Source of the DNA: Carya illinoinensis
Lineage: Eukaryota > Streptophyta > Magnoliopsida > Fagales > Juglandaceae
Direction of reading: 5' to 3'
DNA: 64,000 nucleotides
Assembly: GCF_018687715.1 (NCBI RefSeq)
Contig: NC_056764.1
Coordinates: 8,694,501 to 8,758,500 of the forward strand
A model generated the notes under the pieces. That model worked only from the letters and a program-made list of their open reading frames with translations, was not told where the DNA came from and made no database searches. Both the position numbers and the translations under genes were made by a program. Positions 22,221-32,700 of this stretch are shown piece after piece. The stretch's first letter is position 1, and each line of letters begins with the position of its first letter.

Positions 22221-22370
22221 TCAAGCAAAGCAATAATTAAAACATAATCATAAAGATCCTCGTGAATCTCGAGCTGGCCAGGAGTCGTCCTAGGTAATTT
22301 CTATCCTAACTTATTTCTTTTCTTTTTTTTTTTTATAAAAACAAAAGGAGTCTACAGAATCTCGCGACCT

Positions 22371-22384
22371 GGACTCTGATACCA
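22371..22384 (-). other. tRNA-Met primer-binding site of the Gypsy element
   Basis: On the minus strand TGGTATCAGAGTCC follows the 5' LTR after a 2-nt spacer (AT). This matches the common plant primer site for initiator tRNA-Met. Confidence 0.85.
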
Positions 22385-22386
22385 AT

Positions 22387-24114
22387 TGTAACACCCCGTT
22401 CCTGTAGGATAGAGACGTTACTAACAAACATGATAAAAGGCCCGGTAAAGAGACTCATTACTCTAAAATACCTCATTTATTGAAAGAAACTTAACTGAAA
22501 TGATATAAATAGTCTTGAAACTGATTAACGCAAAACATGAGGTAATCTTAAACAAGACTAGTTATTGAAATGACATAAAAGAAACTTAATTCTTGTGTAA
22601 ATGACACTTATTCGTCTCTAAGTCCTTATACTAAATCTACTACTGGCCATCCAGCTCTGCATCATCATAATCACCATCTGTGGCAATCAACATAGAAGAA
22701 AACAAAAAGACAAACAACAAAAATGAGTCGAATACTCAGTAAATAATACATCATACCGTAAAATACTATCTAGCTTAGCATAAATTTGATTTTTAAAGCC
22801 TTATCATAACTTTCATATAACATTCATGGATTAACATGAGCGGAAACATTCATAATCATGGCAAACATGAAGCGTGAATGCATGAGTAACTTGTTTATCT
22901 TGAATTGTACTTATTTCATGGTGAACCACGCTTGAGTCCATGGCACCACATAACTTGTCATGTAGTGAAATACGCTTGAGTCCGTATTTCACTTAACTTG
23001 CATAACATGAAATGAAATACGCTTGAGTCCGTATTTCACTTATCCTGCTTGACGTGGAGTGAAACACGCTTGGATCCGTGTTTCACTTATCTTGCTTGAC
23101 ATGGAGTGAAACTCAAGCGTGTTTCACTCTTCTTACTTGACATGGAGTGAAACATGTTTGGGTCCATGTTCACTTAACTTGTATGACATGGAGTGAAACA
23201 CGCTTGAGTCCGTGTTTCACTTAACTTGTGGTAACCACGCTTGAGTCCGTGGCACCATCTTAGCATAACTGTGGTAAACACGCTTGGGTCCGTGTTACCT
23301 TAAAATGTTTATCTTTCTTGATGCATGATAATTTTCTTGGACTTCTTAGAATTTTCTAGCATCGCATATTCTTGTACATGGCATGGCATAACATGATATA
23401 TTCTTGTACATGGTATAGTATAGCATGACATGGTTTAACATGATTTTTATGACATTTCATGGCATGCATGATCTGAGAACTAATGAACATTGCATACATG
23501 ATCTGGCTATTTATTACATGGCATGCTTGACTTAAGTTATTGCACGAACAATACATGGCATATATGGTCTAAGTACTACATGAATGAAGCATGCATGATC
23601 TGGCTATTTTAATTCATAGAATACCTATCTTAAATTATTATATGATCATATCATGACTTCCATGTGATTTTAGTAACATTCAATCCATTAATCAACAATC
23701 CATAAAAGCATAACATATATATAGGCTTACTTTTATGTAAATCATCGTAATTCATAGAAATTCGTGAAAGCGATCTAACCTTGACTTGGCTCTTAGCGTA
23801 ACGTAGATAACCATCAAAACCATATCATATTATCATACCCAATTATAATATTTACATTACGCGTACATTTATATGATCATACTATTTACCTCTTAGCGCT
23901 GCTTCCGAAATCTCACGTCGTAGCTCGTGACCTATACGAGGCATTAGACGTTACTAATCTTTCTAGAAAACGTGTTGTAGCAATCTAATTACTTAAAATC
24001 TTACCATAGAGATAATTTAATAAATAAGTAATTAATAAAAAGAATAAATATAATCAGAACATAACTAAATAATTTCTAACTGAATTAACCTAAATTCTAG
24101 GTTCGTATGTTACA
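22387..24114 (-). repeat. 5' LTR of the Gypsy element
   Basis: It is the near-identical partner of 16533-18266, with TGTAACACCCCG at its plus-strand left end and GTATGTTACA at the right, and a minisatellite at about 22915-23305. Differences between the two LTRs are scattered single bases and a few short indels, mostly within the minisatellite. Confidence 0.93.
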
Positions 24115-24307
24115 GGAAATCTCTCTGAACTCTTTTTCTCCTTGACTCCCTTTGTTTCTCTTCATCACTTACAAAATCTCCATCTAATTTAGGCATCGGA
24201 GGGACCTTGGATTTCACTGGAGCCTACCCTTTTTTTTGTTGTTGCAGTCTTCGATGTTGGGCCATCATGGTGCTGTTCGGATTGTGAAACAAGACATTAA
24301 CAATATG

Positions 24308-25572
24308 TAAGGATCATTTATCTAATAAAAAAATTCAAATGAATGATATTAAACTCTTAAAATATAAAATATATATTACAATATTTCAATTATCTTATTA
24401 CTTCATTTTATAAAATCGTCTTTCATGACTTTAGAGAATGGGGGGCGGGGATGAGCTTTACCACTCGGGGAGATGTATGTTTCAATTCTAGGTCACTTTC
24501 ATCTATGGCTTGGGACATTAAGCTAGTTTAAGGCTTATGTGAAATTTGGACTGAGATTAATTTAGTTCAGTTTAATTTTAAGTTGAGTTTGGCATTCAAA
24601 CATTCAACTTTCAAATTATTAAACATATATTAATTCAAAATCTATTTATACATATAATCCATAACCATTTTCATCTCAACACCTCTTTATATTTGAGATC
24701 TATAACTTTTTTCAATTTCTCATAAATACATCTAAACTCATCTTAATATCTAAATACATATAAATTTATCTTAATTGAGTCTCATAAAATTCACTTAACC
24801 ATTTTAACTCACAAATATTCATAAAGAACTTATCTCATCTCAGGTTAGCTCAATTTAATTCAATATTCAAATAGAACTTAAAAATGAACAGATCATATAA
24901 CCATTTTAAATTATACTTAAGTCGTTTGTCAAACAATTGGATTTGGGTCGAACCCTTTACAATAATTGGACCCTTTGGAAAACAAAAATATGGGCCTTTC
25001 AATGGGCCTACCATATTTCATCGACATGCGGTCATGTACAGAATCCCCGACAATAGAACTTTTACATGCAAACCTACCTTGATGCATTTTCGATAGATCT
25101 CACAACTTTTCAAACTCCAACAAACATATTTATATTTTCTTTAATTAATGCAAGATTATTTAAGTGAGAGCAATATTAGATATAAATTTTAGAGAAATGC
25201 TGAGTAGACGATCGATGCTCTGCACCCATTGGTGTATTTTTATTTTTTGTTTCTTAAATATTAAAAAATATAGGAATTATTTTTTTTCTTAAACGTTAAA
25301 AAATATTTTTATTATAATTTTTTTAATAAATATTAATTTAAATATATCAAATTATAAAATTTATTTTATTATGTAAATAAATTTAATAAATTATATAAAA
25401 TCACGTCTTTTGTAAATTTATTCCTATTAAATTTATTGTTAAAAATATAAGAAATATCTTTTTATATTTTAAATAATTATCTGAAAGTACCGTACAATTC
25501 GTCCAAATTGCGTTCTTGCAGAAATTGTCGGAGAGCGAGAAGAGGAAACAACCCTCCCCTAAAATAAAGACA
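24308..25572. other. Intergenic DNA and presumed promoter of the thioesterase gene
   Basis: This is AT-rich DNA with no supported gene. The open frame at 24884-25096 has no domain. I see no convincing TATA box near the start at 25573. Confidence 0.45.
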
Positions 25573-27351
25573 ATGGAGAAGGCCAGGGAATTTCTGGAAC
25601 TGACCAACGAAGAATCGGATAGCGTGTCGGGACTCACCATCCATCCTCACCGACCTGGCTTGGAATGGAGTTTCTACGAAGATTTCTCCCTCAGAGGCAT
25701 TCGAGTCGACCGGGTGGAGCCCGGCTTTGTCGCCTGCACTTTCAAGGTTCCCCCTCGCCTCGCCGTAAGATTCCGAACCCCTCACTCAGCGATTCGTTTG
25801 TGTATTTAGTTTTTTGATCGGGTTATTAGAGCTTTATATTTGGGCATATAACTTGAACCTAGATGTTTGCAGCTATAATTTAAGTATTTGTATGCCAGAC
25901 GTTTTCATTGTTAGCTAGGAGTACTGAAATCCAGAAAATTGTTTTGAAAATTTGATATGGAACTTTTGTTCTAGTGTGGAGAGTGTGAGTGGTTAAAGTC
26001 CCATATTGGTAACCAGTTATGATCGTGATTGATACAAGATAATTTGAGAAAATATTTTGAAGACATAGGATTAAGCTTTAAGATTAAGTTTTTGGCAATC
26101 TCTTGTATATCCGATCAACTCCTTTGGGTTCAGAGGCGTATTGTTGAAATCACTAAACTAATTTTTTTGGGGGGGGGGGGGGGGGGGGTAAGCCTTTTAC
26201 CATCGATAAATCTTACTGTTACTTATTAAAAAAAAAAAAAATGGGTGGGATTTTCCCGAAGAGAGCTGTGAAGTATACTTCAATGTCTGTATTTTTCCTC
26301 TTATGCTTAGGATCAATAAGAAATGAGCTTATATGAAAAAGATATGCTCTTTATTTTGGGATTCCAATTTGCAGGATAGAAATGGAAATTTGGCTTCAGG
26401 TGCAATCGCAAACCTTGTCGATGAAGTTGGTGGTGCCGTAGTCCATGTTGAGGGTCTCCCTATGAATGTTTCAGTGGACATGTCGATCTCATTTGTTTCG
26501 ACTGCAAAGGTTAACGTAAGCTAGCCTTCCTTTACAGCAAATTTTTTAGTGTTTGACATGGTTTTGGGTGTGTTGTTGGTCTTCTAATTGGATAGTCCAT
26601 GTCTAAGGAAAATATAGATTATCCACATGTTTGTCTTCAAGCATTACGTATAGAAGTGATTCAGAGTACAGTACTCGTTATTTCCTAACATAGACTGCTC
26701 TAGGCCATAGAAAATACTCACATCTGTCAGATTTTGAGCATCCCCCAACTCATTATAAGGGCACTCCTATATCTTCCGGCTCTAAGTTACCTGACCCCCC
26801 TTCATGCTTGGAACGAGAAGCTGAGCTTTCAATCTTGTTCTCAGCGCCAAGTTTGGTCCTCTAGGGAAAGGTCTTTGACTTATTTTTATTCTGATAAAAA
26901 ATGAAAAGAAAAATGCAATGGCCAACTTAATTGACTGGACACATTTCCTAAAATTATGTGCTATATTAGCTTTCAATATGAAAAACAGCTTGAGCAATTT
27001 GAAAATCTTATTAGCTTCTTCTCCAGTATTTTAGTTTCTTGTTTGGTGGACCGTGGAAATGAAAAAATCAAAAAAAAGAAAAAAAAATCAGTAAAATAGC
27101 AATGATTTTAGTTTCAAACTGAGCTTGTTTTCATAGATCATAGCTTGAGATCTGTTTTTGCGCCTTTTTGGTATAACATCTTGATCTCTTGAGATGGCAA
27201 ATTGCAGGATGAGTTAGAGATAACCTCAAGGGTTTTAGGGAAAAGAGGAGGTTATGCTGGAACAATAGTGCTTATGAGGAACAAAGCAACTGGGGAGATT
27301 ATTGCTGAAGGCCGGCATTCATTGTTTGGTAGACATGCCAGCAAACTCTGA
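25573..27351 (+). CDS. Hotdog-fold acyl-CoA thioesterase (ACOT13/PaaI-like)
   Basis: Three exons, 25573-25764, 26375-26515 and 27208-27351, all in phase 0 with GT-AG borders, give 158 residues. Exon 1 starts MEKAREFLELTNEE and carries the lead helix and FVACTFKVPPRLA. Exon 2 holds the hotdog helix (NGNLASGAIANLVDEVGG) and SVDMSISFVSTAKVN. Exon 3 supplies the remaining strands (DELEITSRVLGKRG, AGTIVLMRNKATGEIIAEG). Family members hydrolyse acyl-CoA thioesters as small oligomers. The helix Asp (residue 80) aligned with the catalytic Asp is present; the HGG-like motif reads ASG and the position aligned with the catalytic Asn is Asp65, so catalysis may differ from the animal enzyme. Length is typical; no lesions are seen. 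Confidence 0.88.
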
Positions 27352-29156
27352 GTTCTAAATCCAATTGACATCAATGTTGTGAAGGTTAACTTATGTGCAT
27401 GTTCTAAATCTCACTTGACCAGTGTTTTCTTTGCGTAGTGGAGTATTCAATCACGTAGTGAAAGGAGTTGGGGATTTGGACTTCTTTTTCTTCCTGAACA
27501 TGTTTAATTGCTGTAGTAATTTGCTGGTAAGCTAAGATATGAATACTGGAAAGCTGCAGAGAGGATAAACATGAATTTTGATTTCGTCTTCTTCTGTTTC
27601 GAAATCAGAGTATGAATATGAAACAATGACATTATTTCTTTTACAGCCTAAGTTGAATGCGGCTCACCCCTTTTATCATGTTCCTTGAATTTCACTTTTG
27701 CCTCCACAACCATGCTGCTTGTGCCTTTTCATGGTACTGGCTTGGAGGCAGCGTTTGATTCCCTGCTTGGTCATTCATAAAACTCATTTAGAAATGATAT
27801 TTGCAGCCGTGAAATATGCAAACATTGCACAATCTCTTTAAAAAAGGTGAGTTAATATGAGATTTATAGAAAAAAAATAATAATAATTTTTTAATAGTAA
27901 ATTTTATTCTTTTTGAAGACAATAATGTGACAATTGTGTATTCTACGACTGTATATAATATTACTAAAATTTAAATTATTAATCAAAAAAGATGCCCAAG
28001 CACTGAAATGACCCATGTGAGTTTACGAGCATTAAAGATGTGTAAAAGAAGATATTAAAAAAAAAAAAAAAACCATTGTACCATGTGTGTGTTCTTTTAC
28101 GTGTGATTATAATTTTCACACTCGCCATGTTTTCCATCACTTCAATCCTCCAATTCCTTTTCCAAGTTATCCTACTTTAGTACCAATAATACTTTTAGGG
28201 TATGTGTAATTTTGGTGTATTTTTTAAAAAGAAATTGATAAATTTGAGATTTATATAAAATAATTATTATTTTTAAATTTTATATTTTTAGAAAAAGTGA
28301 TGCACGAAATTTGTAGAATCTAAAAATATATCTAACGGTCCAAAAGTACACCTTTGCCTCATAAAAAGAAAATAAAAGAGAGAAAAAACCAAGTAAAAAA
28401 ATCAATTTTTTCTCATGAATAAACTCGTGGACTAGATTAATTTCAGATACAAATTTCCAGCTAGAACAAAAGAAACAAAGATGCAAACAAATGGAACATG
28501 CTTAAATACTTGTCATACTTGTAACGATTTTTTAATGAAGCAGCGCGTGCCAATTGTTTAAAAGACTTGTCATGTAGCTTGTTCTCCCGTTGGTTGTTGA
28601 GATTTGAGAATGTAGGAATTTGCCAACAACGTGCAACTTTATTTCCAATAAAGAAAAGGAGAATGATGGGCTTAATATTTTTTACTATTCATTTAATATT
28701 TTTTTAATTTTAATTTTTTTAACTTAATAGTTAAGAAAATAATTATTAGTAAAGTTTTATAATTTTATAATTTTTTTAATGATTAACGACGTTAAAAAAT
28801 ATTTAAAAAAATAAAAATTTTAAATATACTATATAATAATAAATAATAAATCTATTATTATTCGAAAGAAAAAGCTCAAAGCACCGAAACATAAGATGAC
28901 GAAAAGATAATAAAAAGTAAGACGATGCATTACTCTTAAATAATACTAAACCTACTAATAATTGATCAAGATAGGACTGTTAAGATGGATAATAGTATAA
29001 CTATTAAGATTAGGTGAGAATTCGTGGATTGCTGCTGAACTCGACAATAATTAACCGGTCGAAATCTCAGTTTCACCCCCCACCCAAAACACCTTCTAAA
29101 TCTATAAACGTACCTCCAGCTCTATAGGCAGCTGAGAAGGGCAGCTCAGGAATTTT
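27352..29156. other. Intergenic DNA, no gene seen
   Basis: AT-rich DNA with many A/T runs lies between two plus-strand genes. It contains the thioesterase 3' flank and the upstream region of the transporter. No element ends were found. Confidence 0.5.
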
Positions 29157-29168
29157 AGTATATATAGC
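29157..29168 (+). promoter_or_regulatory. TATA box of the PHT4-like transporter gene
   Basis: TAGTATATATAGC lies about 80 bp upstream of the ATG at 29243, leaving a CT-rich leader of about 50 nt. Confidence 0.5.
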
Positions 29169-29242
29169 TATTAGCAATTATAGCACCGGCGGCCGACATT
29201 TTTTGGTATCCGTCTCTCTCTTCTCCGCCGGAGTCCCCCGCC

Positions 29243-29686
29243 ATGAGCTCTTCAATAGCTCTTCATCGTCCACTTCATCGCAGTTCTCTAACAGCATTCC
29301 GAGCCACCGAAACTATCAAACTTTCTTCGCGTTTCGTCCAATTGTCCTACGGATGCTGCCTCGGAAACATTTCATTGACGAATTCTCTGCTGAGAATTAG
29401 ACTTCGGCAGGTATCCTCTGAACTTCGAAATCCTCACTCGTTCAAACTTAGGGTTTTCTCGAACGATGCTCAGTTCGAGCCTTTGCCGGAAGAGAATGAA
29501 GTGCAGGCGCCGAGTTTCACCGAGTTTATCACTTCGGAGAGGGTGAAAGTGGTGGCGATGCTGGCCTTGGCTCTGGCGCTTTGCAATGCGGACCGAGTCG
29601 TGATGTCGGTGGCGATCGTTCCTTTGTCTCTTTCTCACGGATGGAGCCGATCGTTCTCTGGTATTGTTCAGGTGTGTTTTTACCTT

Positions 29687-29739
<53 letters not shown>

Positions 29740-32700
29740 TCGTCGAGTTTTATTTTTAGTCCTAAAAGTTTTCTTTGGTTGCCAAGAAAGAAATTTGTTT
29801 GAAGCCGAAATCATCGATATTGTTATTGATATATATATAGAGAGAGACACACACACACGTCAAATATGCAATCTTGAATGCATTAAGTGGCCATTTTAAA
29901 TGCCATATCTATAATGTAGAATAAAATCGAAAGTAAATAACTTAATAGCTAGTAAAAGTTATGAAAGATTAATCTTTCAATTTCAGTATTAGACTTGGAA
30001 TGCAATCATGATGATTAATTTTCCAATGATCCGGTAGAAAATCAAGCAGCTTTTATATATGATTTTCCCTTTAGCCATACTTTCAGTTTACCATATCAAA
30101 TAGACTCCAAGTGAAGTACTGTTAAGAGAAAAAAGAGGAATCCATGTGAAGGGCCGTGCTTAATGTCCAAACTTGGGCTTCATGTATTTTTAGATTGAGT
30201 AGTTATGATATTGAGTTCTTTCTTCTCATAAAATCTCATTTGCTTTTTCTTCCGACTGACTCATGGAAAGACACTTATGGCAGTCATCTTTCTTGTGGGG
30301 ATACCTGATCTCGCCAATAGCTGGAGGGACCCTAGTGGATTATTATGGCGGTAAGTTAGTCATGGCTTGGGGTGTGGCTTTGTGGTCACTAGCTACCTAC
30401 CTTACTCCCTGGGCTGCGGAGACTTCTTTGTGGGCCCTCCTTGCGATGCGAGCTCTGCTTGGCGTTGCTGAAGGAGTAGCTCTTCCTTGCATGAACAATA
30501 TGGTGGCCAGGTATAGATGGTTTAAAAAATTAATTTTTCACGATGATTAACAATATATCTATGGTAGACATACCACGCTTATGAACAGATTCTTGTAGTC
30601 TAAGAAGTTGGTGAAGCTAAAATTTTAAAGAACTTCTGAACTTTTTCTTTTAGATGGTTCCCTCAAACAGAACGAGCCAGGGCTGTCGGACTTGCAATGG
30701 CTGGTTTTCAGCTTGGAAGTGCTATAGGACTCACACTTTCTCCCATCCTCATGTCACGTGGTGGTACATTTGGACCATTTGTTATATTTGGATTATCTGG
30801 ATTTCTGTGGGTTTTGGTATGGATTTCTGCAATATCAAGTACTCCTGACCAAAATCCTCAGATATCAAAATATGAATTGGAGTACATATTGGACAAGAGG
30901 CAAAAATCCTTTCCCATGGAGAATAGTCCTAAGACAACAAAAGTGATCCCACCTTTCCGGCGCTTGCTTTCTAAACTGCCAACATGGTCCCTAATCGTTG
31001 CAAATGCTATGCATAGCTGGGTAATTGCATTCAGATCTTGCACTAGTTTCTTCCAAGGATCATGTTAGAAGTTTGTTAACAAGTGCTAAATATATTGTTT
31101 AATTAGATCGTATCGGCCAGTAGCAGTTGTACTCCTGCCTTGATAACAATCTCCTCTGTCCCAAAAATAGTGTTCTTTACCAATTGTGTACCCATCTGAA
31201 GAAAGGGTAAAAGAATCCCATATATGTATGTCACAATTTGGTTGCCACCTCTTCCCCCAACATTATAGAAAAAATATCCCAGAATTACCATTTTAATTAG
31301 GTGCTGGGGGGCACACATAAGACTACCTTAGTATAGTGCAGAGTCTAATTGAGAGAAAAAGCTTATGAGTGTGTGAGTTTAATACGAACTCATTTTCAGA
31401 TTGTGTGTGGGTGTTTGTGTACACACTCATCATTGTTATTGTAGATTATAGATTTCTATGCAAACTCATATTTCATCTATTTCTGCAGGGCTTTTTCGTT
31501 ATTCTTTCCTGGATGCCCATTTATTTTAACACAGTAAGTCCAAATACTTTGGCTATGATCTATGATTCTTTATCGGGAGTAATAATGCCTAATTGAACTT
31601 GTACCTACTACAAAATACAATTTGTGCTGCAGATATATCATGTTGACCTCAGACAAGCCGCATGGTTTAGTGCTGTTCCTTGGAGTATGATGGCTATCAT
31701 GGGATACTTTGGTGGTTTGTGGTCGGACATGTTGATACAAAGTGGTATAAGTGTCACTTTGACTCGCAAGATCTTTCAGGTGCGGTATTTTCCTTTATCA
31801 TCAATTTAATTTGCAGCACAGGGTCATTTCTCACTCCTAAGCTCTGAAATTTTTTATTTTTAATCTGATCAAGAAATCAGGGGAATGAATCCTATATACT
31901 AGTTTTAACTGTAATGAGGCATTCATTTACTCGTGCATAAAATAATCTTAAAGGTATAATCTTTGAAAATTAACTCGAAGAGAAGAAATTATAACCAAAA
32001 AAGAAATTAATTTTTATTTTATACGACCTTTTTAAAAATGATTAGTGTGGTAAATTTATCTTGCAATGCGGAAGTTTCTGGTGATACTGAATGGAACATT
32101 GGTTGTTGATACCGTAATTCATCTTTGTTTTTAACCTTTCTTTTATCAGTTTCTGCTTGTATTTTTTCAATTTTCGATTTTCTCACTTCATGTTGAATTA
32201 TGTGAAATCTGCATCTTCTATGCAGTCGATTGGTTTTCTTGGTCCTGGGATTGCTCTTATTGGTTTAACCACAGCAAAGCATCCATCAATCGCTTCTGCT
32301 TGGCTTACTTTAGCCGTCGGTCTGAAATCTTTCAGTCATTCCGGCTTTCTTGTGAATCTTCAGGTCAATACTGTGAATCCTCATAATGACTAAGCTTAAC
32401 TAGAATGGACAATGTGCTCCCCTCTAACCTTTCACTTTATTTTTTTGGTACCAGGAGATTGCTCCACAATATTCTGGCGTATTACACGGTAATATTCTAT
32501 TTATCTCATTATTTCTCAGACTTGTTTTGATCTAATTTATTCATTTGAAATGTGTTGTCACCTGATCATATCAATTTGAAAACTTCTTAGTAGTTTGAAA
32601 CAACAGACTATTAAAAAAAAAAAGTTTTACATGAAAGGACAAACATACTACAGTAATAGCCGACCTCCTAGAAGTATTTTTGTGGTTAGGGCTGAGCACC

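Larger units (their letters stand above)
16533..24114 (-). mobile_element. Complete Ty3/Gypsy LTR retrotransposon, about 7.6 kb, 5-bp TSD GGAAA
   Basis: LTRs of 1734 bp (16533-18266) and 1728 bp (22387-24114) flank an internal region coding on the minus strand. GGAAA at 16528-16532 and 24115-24119 is the target duplication. On the element strand the LTRs run TGTAACATACG ... GGTGTTACA. Internal order is gag, protease remnant, reverse transcriptase, RNase H, integrase, then a chromo-like C-terminal part, that is, the Gypsy order and probably a chromovirus of the Tekay/Del type. The LTRs differ at a small number of scattered positions, so insertion is fairly recent, yet the coding region has many stops, frameshifts and a deletion. 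Confidence 0.93.
15957..24302 (+). mobile_element. Solo LTR, 759 bp net, split by a nested Gypsy element
   Basis: The sequence begins TGAGGGGAGCCC at 15957 and ends GACATTAACA at 24302, with ATATG at 15952-15956 and again at 24303-24307. Between them lies the Gypsy element with its own GGAAA duplication. Subtracting it leaves 576 + 183 = 759 bp of LTR with TG...CA ends and a 5-bp duplication, and no internal coding region. This is the footprint of LTR-LTR recombination. The end segment (TTAGGCATCGGAGGGACC then a T run) looks like an R-U5 region in plus orientation. It must predate the Gypsy insertion. Confidence 0.75.

Noticed and set aside
26168..26188. G run of about 20 in thioesterase intron 1, with similar G or C runs at 33261-33280 and 36931-36948
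   Set aside because: Homopolymer runs are common in plant introns and spacers and are error-prone in assemblies; nothing around them suggests function.
29372..29737. Minus-strand frame beginning with a Cys-Val and Arg-Glu repeat
   Set aside because: It is antisense to exon 1 of the transporter plus the CT/AC microsatellite.
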